Assembly (NCBI GenBank): GCA_025917655.1
Contig: CP084610.1
Coordinates: forward strand, 62,001 to 126,000
Origin: Chlorella sorokiniana
Lineage: Eukaryota; Chlorophyta; Trebouxiophyceae; Chlorellales; Chlorellaceae
Direction: 5' to 3'
Length of the DNA: 64,000 nucleotides
Below are positions 31,301 to 43,300 of the stretch, one piece after another. Numbering within the stretch: position 1 is the stretch's first letter; each line of letters begins with the position of its first letter. Made by a program: the position numbers and the translations under genes. Under the pieces are notes generated by a model. That model ran no database searches, had not been told where the DNA came from, and worked only from the letters and a program-made list of their open reading frames with translations.

Positions 31301-34300
31301 CACCCTCGACTTCCCGTGAGCCGCCGCCCCAGCCTCTGCTTTCCACCCCTGCCCCGCCGCTGCCGCAAAGCCCGGCTGCATGCCTGTGCCGGGCACCCGC
31401 CACATGCTTGCCGGCCTCTTGCCGCTGGCGCGGCGCAGCCCCTCTCCCGGAGTCGCCTGATGTTTCGTGCCGCCCTCCCCGTGCCGCCCGCAGGTCTCCA
31501 GTGACGAGCGGCGGCGGCGCTCGGCCGGCGGCAGGGAGGTGGATTCGGGCGGCGACGGCGACGCGTCAGCCACCCTGCGCGCCCTGATGGAGGGTGAGCT
31601 GGCGGGGCCCCTAGTAGTGTGTGCGTGTGTGCTTGGCGCGGGCTGGTGTGGGTGCGGGTGGGTGGTTGCGATGGCCGCAGGGGTTTGCTTGATGTGTGGA
31701 TGCTTGTGTTGGGCGGGCGGTGGAAGCGTGGTTGGTTGGGCGGGCGGGCGGAAGAACCGCGGTTGGTTGGGCGGGTGGGCGGTGGAAGCGTGGCGCAAGG
31801 AAGTAGCCTGCAGCTGGGCTTCCTGGCTCAGCGTCCAGCTGGCCGCCCTGCCGCCGCGCCCCAGCGGCCCTCCAAGCCTCCAGCTGCCCTTGCGGCCTGG
31901 CTGCTTGCCACCGGGCCCACATGCCGATGCGACGGTGCTGGCCTGACGTGCCCGCTGCACTCCCCTCCGACCCGCCCGCGCTGGCCCACGCCCCCACGCG
32001 TGTGCCACCCCTGCAGAGCTGGTGGCCTTCCCCACCTTGCCGCTGGGCGTGCTGTCCCTCAGCGACAACGAGGTTCTGCTGTTCGACCTGGGAGGGAGGG
32101 GGCGCTGCCGGCGGCCTGGACCGCTCGCCGCTGGTCAACGGTGAGGCCCCGCTTCCTTTGCGCCATGTGTTCAAGGCTTGCTTGCAAGGGTTGTGTTCGG
32201 GCCTTTGAAAAGCAAAGACTGGAAGCCAGGCACCCTGCGTCGCCAGCTCAAGCGGCTGGCGGCCAGCTGCGGCGCCTCGGCCATCGTGCCCCGCTGCGGC
32301 TTCGGGACGCGCTGCAACATCACTTGCAAGCAGCGGCTGCACCCAGCTGACACGGCGTGCCTGCGATGCTGTCTGCAGGAGAAACAAACAGCACGCAGGC
32401 TGAGGCGCAGGCCGTCGCGCAGCCGCCACCTGCGCTCGATGAGCCGGCGGCGCCGCCGCCGCCGGCCCCAGACGCACCGTTTCCGCCCCCGCAGCCCGAC
32501 CCGCCGCCCGCTCCTGGCCCTCCTCCCAGCCCCGAGCCTCCACCGAGCCCTGTGGCAGCCCCAAGCCCTCCGCCGCCGCCAGACGCGGCCGACCTGTCGA
32601 CGGCAGAGGAGGGCTCCCCTCCGCCGCCGCCTGCCCAGGAGGCAGCGCCGCAGCCCAGCCCCCACCGGCTGTGGCCGACGCAAGCCCCCCGCCGCCAGCG
32701 GACCAACCCAGCCCCCTCCGCCTGCGGTTGAGCCAGAGCTGCCGCCGCCGCCAGCGGACCAACCCAGCCCTCCTGCGCCAGCGGACCAACCCAGCCCCCT
32801 CTGCCTGCGGCTGATCCAAGCCCGCCGCCGCCAGCGGATGCGCCCAGCCCGTCGCCGCCAGCGCTGCTGCTCAGCCCGCCGCCGCCAGCAGTGCTGCTCA
32901 ACCCGCCGCCGCCAGCAGTGCTGCTCAGCCCACCGCTTCCTGCTGCGGTGGAGCTCAGCCCCGCCTCCCCTTGTTGTTGAAGAAGCTAGCCCGCCCCCTC
33001 CGGCAGCGCAGCCCGGCGTGCCCCCGCCCCCGCCCGCTGTGGTCTCCAGCCCGCCTCCGCCTGTCGCAACCCCAGGTGCACCCCAGAAGCCCTGGCCCAA
33101 CAGACCGGTTGCCTGAGCCCCTTCCTCTCCACCCTGCTGTGGCTGCCCCGCCTGGCTGGCGTTGCCACAGCGCTTGCCCCCTACCCATGACGTCCGCTTC
33201 CCCCTTGTACCGGCCCATTGTACCTGCAGTCCCGCGGTACAGCGTGGGCGGCCGCGGCGGCTTCTACTACGTGAACGACGCCAACGAGCTGTTCCTGTAC
33301 CACCGCGGGAACATAGTGGGCCCTGCCAGCCTGGACAGCCTGTACCGCCAAGAGTTTGGCGGCACCGCCAGCACCGCCGCCCGCCGCCGCCTGCGCCAGG
33401 CTGTGCAGGACGCCGCCGCTCTGACCATCGTGTCTTGCGACACCGACGCCGTCACCCTGTGGCTGGTGCTGGGCAGTGGGTGGGTGGTGCTTCCCGCTGA
33501 GCTTGGTTTGTTGTGCTGTCTGTTCCTTTGTTTTTGTTGCTTAGGGCGGGCTGTCGCCGGCCGGCCCCGCCTGTGCCCGCGCCGCCGCTGCGGCTGCTTC
33601 GCCGGAGAGCCCTGCCGCACTCCCTCCCTTCCGTCCCTTCTGCCTTGCTCCTGCGCCGCTGCCCGTCCGCCACCTTGCACAGCCGCCCTCGCGGCCGGCT
33701 GGTGCCGCTGGCTGCCCCTCTTGTCGCCGCATCGGCAGCGAGTGACAGCCTGCAGCCTCGCCGCCCCAATCCGCCCTTGCTGCCTCCTGTGCAGGCGTGT
33801 GTACTCCTTTGCCCTGCAAGGCGACGGCAGCTGGGTCCCCAAGCCCAGCCTGTTCCCCTCCAGCGTGGTGTCAGTGGGCGACAGCGGTGCGCTGCATTCA
33901 TCTTGTGTCAAGTTCATGCCGCGTTGCTGCTGGCTGCTCCTGCCCCTCCTGTGGCTGGCTGCGCTGCCCTGGCCAGCACTGCTCACTCGGCGGCCTTCCT
34001 CCTTCCTTTATTTCACCTGGCGGCCTGCTGCTGCTGCCGCCGCTGCCGATGCAGGGCTGGTGTACACACTCAATGCGGGCGGGAGCGTATTGCGGCAGCA
34101 CCAAGACGGCACCGGCAGCACCAGAGAGTGAGTGGGCTGGGCCTGGCGGTTGGTTTTCTGCAGGGGCATGCTGTGGTCGTGCTGCGCCGTGCCCTGCCGC
34201 GTGCGCTGTGCAGCCGCCGACGGCCCGGCGGCGCCTGACGCACACCCCGCTGCTGCGGCGGCAATTCCCGCCTGCCGCAGGTGGCCCCTGCCCCCGGCGG

Positions 34301-37300
34301 CTGCGACGACCTGTCTGAAAGCCGCGACGGCGCGCGCGTGGCGGCCGTGTGCGGCAGCACCCTCTACCTGCTGGGCACTGCTGCGGCGGGCGGCGCCTTT
34401 GTGCAGCTGCTGGGGGGCCTGCTCCTCCGCCTTTTGACGACGCCGGCAACCTGTGGGTGTCCCGTGCTGCGGTGAGTCCAGGGCCGCTGACGCTCTGCAG
34501 CGGGGTGCGCCTACGACTGCCCCCACCACCTGGCTGTGTGCTCCTGGCAAGCCCGCCTGCGCATGCGTGACGTGGCTCAGCTCTGCACCGCCTTACTGCC
34601 CCCCCCGGCCCCCGCTCAAGCTGCACTCGCTCCACTTCGCCGCGCCGCTGCCCTCCTCGCTGCAGGGCGGCGCCTGCGCCGGCATCAACTTCGTGAGACC
34701 CGCCGAGCAGGCGGCCCGTCTGGCGGGCGGAGGCGCCACCACGGCGGCTGTCGACGCCAGGTGGGGCTGCTGCACTCACCACTGCGCGGATGCTGCCGCC
34801 CTGGCTTGCCTCTGCCCTCCGCCTGGCCCCCAGCCGTCGCCCCCTCCCAGCACCGCCTCTGCCTGCCTCTCCACCACACACATACGTAAACACACAGCCT
34901 GTCAGCCCTTCCGCCGTATCCCTGCTGCCGCCGTGTGGCCCGCGTGGTGGCGCGCACACACACGCACACGCACACACAATATGCACACACACTCACACAC
35001 TTGCACACACTTGCACACAGTCTGACATCCATCTCCTCCTCCCTCTATGCACATGCAGCCAGCAGAGCTGCACCCTGATTGATGCGGCGGCGGTGCTGGA
35101 GGGTCGATTCTCAACAGTGTACTGCTGGAATGCAGCCGAGCGGCAGCTGCAGAGTGAGCTTCCAGCTGTTGGGAGTGGGGGCCTTGCTGCCCGACACTGG
35201 GCTGGCAGGGGAATGAGGGGAAGGAGGAGGGCTGGGTGGAGGAGGAAAGGGTCTTCGCAGGCTGGGTGGCGGAGGACAGGTGTGTGTGTGTGTGTGAGAA
35301 GGCGGCGCGGGGGGGTGCTTGGCTGTCTTATAATCATGGTTCTGAGCAGCGCTGCAGCCCCTCCAGCGCGGATGCCCTGCAAGGGGTCTTCCCAGCATTG
35401 CTTGACCCACCGCCGCCGGGCGCTGACCCTGCCGCAGCATTCACCTTGGACACCGCTCCGTCGTCTCCGCCACCCCGCGGCCGCCCTTGTTTGAAGGCAG
35501 CTTGGCCCGCCCGCCTCCCACCCCCGTCCGAGTCCCCGCCGCCGCCTGCCCCTGCGCCGCAGCCACCCTCTCCTCCGCCTCCCAGCCCGCCCCCTACCTC
35601 TCCTCCACCACCCTCTCCCCAACCTCCCTCTCCCCCTCCGCCATTCCCGCCACCACCCAGCCCACCTCCACCCAGCCCCTTACCTCCCAGCCCTCCACCC
35701 CCAAGCCCGCCTCCTCCCTCTCCTCCACCCCCAAGCCCACCTCCTCCCAGCCCGCCTCCTCCCAGCCCGCCCCCTCCCTCTCCGCCACCACCCAGCCCGC
35801 CTCCACCCTCTCCTCCGCCACCCAGCCCGGCCCCTCCCTCTCCTCCGCCACCCAGCCCCCACCTCCGGCCCCTCCTCCTCTCCTCCGCTACCCAGCCCGC
35901 CACCCCAAGCCCGCCTCCTCCCTCTCCTCCACCACCCCGCCACCCAGCCCTCCACCCAGCCCGCCTCCACCTAGCCCCCCACCTCCTCCCCGCCACCCCC
36001 AAGCCCGCCTCCGCCCTCCCCTCCTCCACCCAGCCCGCCTCCACCTAGCCCCCCCCACCTCCCTCCCCGCCACCCCCAAGCCCGCCTCCGCCCTCCCCTC
36101 CACCTCCCAGCCCGCCTCCACCCAGCCCGCCTCCACCTCTCCCCCGCCACCCAGCCCACCACCCCCAAGCCCGCCTCCGCCCAGCCCGCCTCCACCCAGC
36201 CCCCACCACCCTCTCCTCCACCACCCCTGCCACCCAGCCCACCACCAACCAGCCCGACTCCACCTAGCCCCCACCTCCCTCCCCGCCACCCCCAAGCCCG
36301 CCTCCGCCCTCTCCCCCGCCACCCAGCCCACCACCTCCCTCCCCTCCACCTCCCTCACCGCCACCACCCAGCCCGCCTCCACCTAGCGCCCCACCTCCCT
36401 CCCCGCCACCCCCAAGCCCGCCTCCCCCTCTCCGCCACCTCCCTCCCCTCCACCTCCCTCACCGCCTCCACCCAGCCCGCCTCCACCCAGCCCCCCCACC
36501 TCCCTCCCTGCCACCCCCAAGCCCGCCTCCACCCTCCCCTCCTCCTCCCAGCCCGCCTCCACCCAGCCCGCCTCCACCCACCCCGCCACCTCCCTCTCCC
36601 CGCCACCCAGCCCACCACCTCCTAGCCCTCCCCCAAGCCCCCCACCTCCCTCCCCGCCACCCCCAAGCCCGCCTCCCTCTCCACCTCCACCCAGCCCCCG
36701 CCACCCAGCCCTCCACCACCTAGCCCCCACCTCCCTCCCCGCCACCCCGAGCCCTCCACCTCCCTCTCCGCCACCGCCCAGTCCTCCTCCACCCAGCCCG
36801 CCACCTCCCAGCCCTCCACCACCCAGCCCGCCTCCTCCCAGCCCACCACCTCCCTCACCTCCACCACCCAGTCCTCCTCCACCCAGCCCACCACCTCCCT
36901 CTCCTCCACCACCCCCGCCACCCAGCCCACCACCACCCAGCCCGCCTCCACCTAGCCCCCCACCTCCCTCCCCGCCACCCCCAAGCCCGCCTCCACCCAG
37001 TCCTCCTCCACCCAGCCCACCACCCCCAAGCCCTCCACCACCCAGCCCGCCTCCTCCCTCTCCGCCACCCCCCAAACCCGCCTCCTCCCTCTCCCCCGCC
37101 ACCCAGCCCTCCACCACCCAGTCCGCCTCCACCTAGCCCGCCACCACCCAGCCCACCTCCTCCCTCTCCGCGTCCACCCAGCCCTCCACCACCCAGTCCG
37201 CCTCCACCTAGCCCGCCACCACCCAGCCCACCTCCTCCCTCTCCGCGTCCACCCAGCCCACCACCCCCAAGCCCTCCACCACCCAGCCCGCCTCCTCCCT

Positions 37301-40300
37301 CTCCGCCTCCACCCAGCCCGCCTCCACCCAGTCCTCCTCCACCCAGCCCCCACCTCCCTCCCCGCCACCCCCAAGCCCGCCTCCACCCTCCCCTCCTCCT
37401 CCCAGCCCGCCTCCACCCAGCCCGCCTCCACCCTCTCCGCCACCTCCCTCTCCCCCGCCACCCAGCCCACCACCTCCTAGCCCTCCCCCAAGCCCCCCAC
37501 CTCCCTCCCCCGCCACCCCCAAGCCCGCCTCCCCCTAGCCCTCCACCCCCAAGCCCGCCTCCTCCCTCTCCCCGCCACCCAGCCCTCCACCACCCAGTCC
37601 GCCTCCACCTAGCCCGCCACCACCCAGCCCACCTCCTCCCTCTCCGCCTCCACCAGCCCACCACCCCCAAGTCCTCCACCACCCAGCCCGCCTCCTCCCT
37701 CTCCGCCTCCACCCAGCCCGCCACCTCCTAGCCCTCCCCCAAGCCCCCTACTCCTCCCCGCCACCCCCAAGCCCGCCTCCCCCTAGCCCTCCACCCCCAA
37801 GCCCGCCTCCTCCCTCTCCCCCGCCACCCAGCCCTCCACCACCCAGTCCGCCTCCACCTAGCCCGCCACCACCCAGCCCACCTCCTCTCTCTCCACCTCC
37901 ACCCAGCCCACCACCCCCAAGCCCTCCACCACCCAGCCCGCCTCCTCCCACTCCGCCTCCACCCAGCCCACCACCCCCAAGCCCTCCACCACCCAGCCCG
38001 CCTCCTCCCTCTCCGCCTCCACCCAGCCCGCCTCCACCCAGTCCTCCTCCACCCAGCCCCCACCTCCCTCTCCTCCACCACCCCCGCCACCCAGCCCACC
38101 ACCACCCAGCCCGCCTCCACCTAGCCCCACACCTCCCTCCCCGCCACCCCCAAGCCCGCCTCCACCCTCCCCTCCTCCTCCCAGCCCGCCTCCACCCAGC
38201 CCGCCTCCACCCTCTCCGCCACCTCCTCTCCCCCGCCACCCAGCCCACCACCTCCTAGCCCTCCCCCAAGCCCACCTCCTCCCCTCTCCGCCTCCACCCA
38301 ACCCACCACCCCCAAGCCCTCCACCACCCAGCCCGCCTCCTCCCTCTCCGCCTCCACCCAGCCCGCCTCCACCCAGTCCTCCTCCACCCAGCCCCCATCT
38401 CCTCCCCGCCACCACCCCCGCCACCCAGCCCACCACCACCCAGCCCGCCTCCACCTAGCCCCCACCTCCCTCCCCGCCACCCCCAAGCCCGCCTCCACCC
38501 TCCCCCTCCTCCTCCCAGCCCGCCTCCACCCAGCCCGCCTCCACCCTCTCCGCCACCTCCCTCTCCCCGCCACCCAGCCCGCCTCCTCCCTCTCCGCCTC
38601 CACCCAGCCCGCCTCCACCCAGTCCTCCACCCACCCAGCCCCCACCTCCCTCCCCGCCACCACCCCCGCCACCCAGCCCACCACCACCCAGCCCGCCTCC
38701 ACCTAGCCCCCACCTCCCTCCCCGCCACCCCCAAGCCCGCCTCCACCCTCCCCTCCTCCTCCCAGCCCGCCTCCACCCAGCCCGCCTCCACCCTCTCCGC
38801 CACCTCCCTCTCCCCCGCCACCCTCTCCGCCACCTCCCTCTCCCCGCCACCCAGCCCGCCTCCTCCCTCTCCGCCTCCACCCAGCCCGCCTCCACCCAGT
38901 CCTCCTCCACCCAGCCCCCCACCTCCCTCCCCGCCACCACCCAGCCCGCCTCCACCCTCCCCTCCTCCTCCCAGCCCGCCTCCACCCAGCCCGCCTCCAC
39001 CCTCTCCGCCACCTCCCTCTCCCCCGCCACCCAGCCCACCACCTCCAAGCCCTCCCCCAAGCCCCCACCTCCCTCCCCGCCACCCCCAAGCCCGCCTCCC
39101 CTAGCCCTCCACCCCAAAGCCCGCCTCCTCCCCTCTCCCCGCCACCCAGCCCACCACCACCCAGCCCGCCTCCACCTAGCCCCCCACCTCCTCCCCGCCA
39201 CCCCCAAGCCCGCCTCCTCCCTCTCCCCCGCCACCCAGCCCACCACCACCCTCCCCTCCACCTCCCTCCCCGCCACCCCCAAGCCCGCCTCCTCCTTCTC
39301 CCCCGCCACCCAGCCCACCACCTCCCAGCCCTCCACCACCAAGTCCTCCTCCACCCAGCCCGCCTCCTCCCTCTCCGCCACCACCCAGTCCTCCACCACC
39401 CAGTCCTCCTCCACCCAGCCCACCACCTCCCTCACCTCCACCACCCCCGCCACCCAGCCCACCACCACCCAGCCCGCTCTCCACCTAGCCCCCCACCTCC
39501 CTCCCCGCCACCCCCAAGCCCGCCTCCTCCCTCTCCCCCGCCACCCAGCCCACCACCACCCTCCCCTCCACCTCCCTCCCCGCCACCCCCAAGCCCGCCT
39601 CCTCCTCTCCCCCGCCACCCAACCCTCCACCACCCAGTCCGCCTCCACCTAGCCCGCCACCACCCAGCCCACCTCCTCCCTCTCCGCCTCCACCCAGCCC
39701 ACCACCCCCAAGCCCACCACCACCCAGCCCGCCTCCACCTAGCCCCCACCTCCCTCCCCGCCACCCCCAAGCCCGCCTCCTCCCTCTCCCCCGCCACCCA
39801 GCCCACCACCACCCTCCCCTCCACCTCCCTCCCCGCCACCCCCAAGCCCGCCTCCTCCCTCTCCCCCGCCACCCAACCCTCCACCACCCAGTCCGCCTCC
39901 ACCTAGCCCGCCACCACCCAGCCCACCTCCTCCCTCTCCGCCTCCACCCAGCCCACCACCACCCAGCCCGCCTCCACCTAGCCCCCCACCTCCTCCCCGC
40001 CACCCCCAAGCCCGCCTCCTCCCTCTCCCCCGCCACCCAGCCCTCCACCACCCAGTCCGCCTCCACCTAGCCCGCCACCACCCAGCCCACCTCCTCCCTC
40101 TCAGCCTCCACCCAGCCCACCACCTCCCTCCCCGCCACCCCCAAGCCCGCCTCCTCCCTCTCCCCTGCCACCCAGCCCTCCACCACCCAGTCCGCCTCCA
40201 CCTAGCCCGCCACCACCCAGCCCACCTCCTCCCTCTCCGCCTCCACCCAGCCCACCACCTCCTAGCCCTCCCCCCAAGCCCCCACCTCCCTCCCCGCCAC

Positions 40301-43300
40301 CCCCTAGCCCTCCTCCCCCTAGCCCTCCACCCCCAAGCCCGCCTCCTCCCTCTCCCCGCCACCCAGCCCGCCTCCACCTAGCCCCCACCTCCCTCCCCGC
40401 CACCCCCAAGCCCGCCTCCTCCCTCTCCCCCGCCACCCAGCCCACCACCACCCTCCCTCCACCTCCCTCCCCGCCACCCCCAAGCCCGCCTCCTCCTTCT
40501 CCCCCGCCACCCAGCCCACCACCTCCCAGCCCTCCACCACCAAGTCCTCCTCCACCCAGCCCGCCTCCTCCCTCTCCGCCACCACCCAGTCCTCCACCAC
40601 CCAGTCCTCCTCCACCCAGCCCACCACCTCCCTCACCTCCACCACCCCCGCCACCCAGCCCACCACCACCCAGCCCGCCTCCACCTAGCCCCCACCTCCT
40701 CCCCGCCACCCCCAAGCCCGCCTCCCCTAGCCCTCCACCCCCAAGCCCGCCTCCTCCCTCTCCCCCCGCCACCCAGCCCTCCACCACCCAGTCCGCCTCC
40801 ACCTAGCCCGCCACCACCCAGCCCACCTCCTCCCTCTCCACCTCCACCCAGCCCACCACCCCCAAGCCCACCACCACCCAGCCCGCCTCCACCTAGCCCC
40901 CCACCTCCCTCCCCGCCACCCCCAAGCCCGCCTCCTCCCTCTCCCCGCCACCCAACCCTCCACCACCCAGTCCGCCTCCACCTAGCCCGCCACCACCCAG
41001 CCCACCTCCTCCCTCTCCCCCGCCACCCAGCCCACCACCACCCTCCCCTCCACCTCCCTCCCCGCCACCCCCAAGCCCGCCTCCTCCCTCTCCCCCGCCA
41101 CCCAACCCTCCACCACCCAGTCCGCCTCCACCTAGCCCGCCACCACCCAGCCCACCTCCTCCCTCTCCACCTCCACCCAGCCCACCACCCCCAAGCCCTC
41201 CACCACCCAGCCCGCCTCCTCCCTCTCCGCCTCCACCCAGCCCGCCTCCACCCAGTCCTCCTCCACCCAGCCCCCACCTCCCTCCCCGCCACCCCCAAGC
41301 CCGCCTCCCCCTAGCCCTCCACCCCCAAGCCCGCCTCCTCCCTCTCCCCCGCCACCCAGCCCGCCTCCACCTAGCCCCCACCTCCCTCCCCGCCACCCCC
41401 AAGCCCGCCTCCTCCCTCTCCCCCCGCCACCCAGCCCACCACCACCCTCCCCTCCACCTCCCTCCCCGCCACCCCCAAGCCCGCCTCCTCCTTCTCCCCG
41501 CCACCCAGCCCACCACCTCCCAGCCCTCCACCACCAAGTCCTCCTCCACCCAGCCCGCCTCCTCCCTCTCCCCCGCCACCCAACCCTCCACCACCCAGTC
41601 CGCCTCCACCTAGCCCGCCACCACCCAGCCCACCTCCTCCCTCTCCGCCTCCACCCAGCCCACCACCACCCTCCCCTCCACCTCCCTCCCCGCCACCCCC
41701 AAGCCCGCCTCCTCCTTCTCCCCCGCCACCCAGCCCACCACCTCCCAGCCCTCCACCACCAAGTCCTCCTCCACCCAGCCCGCCTCCTCCCTCTCCGCCT
41801 CCACCCAGCCCACCACCCCCAAGCCCACCACCACCCAGCCCGCCTCCACCTAGCCCCCACCTCCCTCCCCGCCACCCCCAAGCCCGCCTCCTCCCTCTCC
41901 CCCGCCACCCAGCCCACCACCACCCTCCCTCCACCTCCCTCCCCGCCACCCCCAAGCCCGCCTCCTCCCTCTCCCCCGCCACCCAGCCCACCACCACCCC
42001 CCCTCCACCTCCCTCCCCGCCACCCCCAAGCCCGCCTCCTCCTTCTCCCCCGCCACCCAGCCCACCACCTCCCAGCCCTCCACCACCTAGCCCTCCACCC
42101 CCAAGCCCGCCTCCTCCCTCTCCCCCGCCACCCAGCCCACCACCACCCAGCCCGCCTCCACCTAGCCCCCACCTCCCTCCCCGCCACCCCCAAGCCCGCC
42201 TCCTCCCTCTCCCCCGCCACCCAGCCCACCACCACCCCCCCCTCCACCTCCCTCCCCGCCACCCCCAAGCCCGCCTCCTCCTTCTCCCCCGCCACCCAGC
42301 CCACCACCTCCCAGCCCTCCACCACCAAGTCCTCCTCCACCCAGCCCGCCTCCTCCCTCTCCGCCACCACCCAGTCCTCCACCACCCAGTCCTCCTCCAC
42401 CCAGCCCACCACCTCCCTCACCTCCACCACCCCCGCCACCCAGCCCACCACCACCCAGCCCGCCTCCACCTAGCCCCCACCTCCCTCCCCGCCACCCCCA
42501 AGCCCGCCTCCTCCTCTCTCCCCGCCACCCAGCCCACCACCACCCTCCCCTCCACCTCCCTCCCCGCCACCCCCAAGCCCGCCTCCTCCCTCTCCCCCGC
42601 CACCCAACCCTCCACCACCCAGTCCGCCTCCACCTAGCCCGCCACCACCCAGCCCACCTCCTCCCTCTCCGCCTCCACCCAGCCCACCACCCCCAAGCCC
42701 ACCACCACCCAGCCCGCCTCCACCTAGCCCCCACCTCCCTCCCCCGCCACCCCCAAGCCCGCCTCCTCCCTCTCCCCCGCCACCCAGCCCACCACCACCC
42801 TCCCCTCCACCTCCCTCCCCGCCACCCCCAAGCCCGCCTCCTCCCTCTCCCCCGCCACCCAACCCTCCACCACCCAGTCCGCCTCCACCTAGCCCGCCAC
42901 CACCCAGCCCACCTCCTCCTCTCCGCCTCCACCCAGCCCACCACCACCCAGCCCGCCTCCACCTAGCCCCCACCTCCCTCCCCGCCACCCCCAAGCCCGC
43001 CTCCTCCCTCTCCCCCGCCACCCAGCCCTCCACCACCCAGTCCGCCTCCACCTAGCCCGCCACCACCCAGCCCACCTCCTCCCTCTCAGCCTCCACCCAG
43101 CCCACCACCTCCCTCCCGCCACCCCCAAGCCCGCCTCCTCCCTCTCCCCTGCCACCCAGCCCTCCACCACCCAGTCCGCCTCCACCTAGCCCGCCACCAC
43201 CCAGCCCACCTCCTCCCTCTCCGCCTCCACCCAGCCCACCACCTCCTAGCCCTCCCCCAAGCCCCCCACCTCCCTCCCCCGCCACCCCCTAGCCCTCCTC

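Noticed and set aside
34954-35022. CA-rich repeat as a possible regulatory or Z-DNA element
   Set aside because: Ordinary intronic microsatellite; nothing in position or conservation supports a function.
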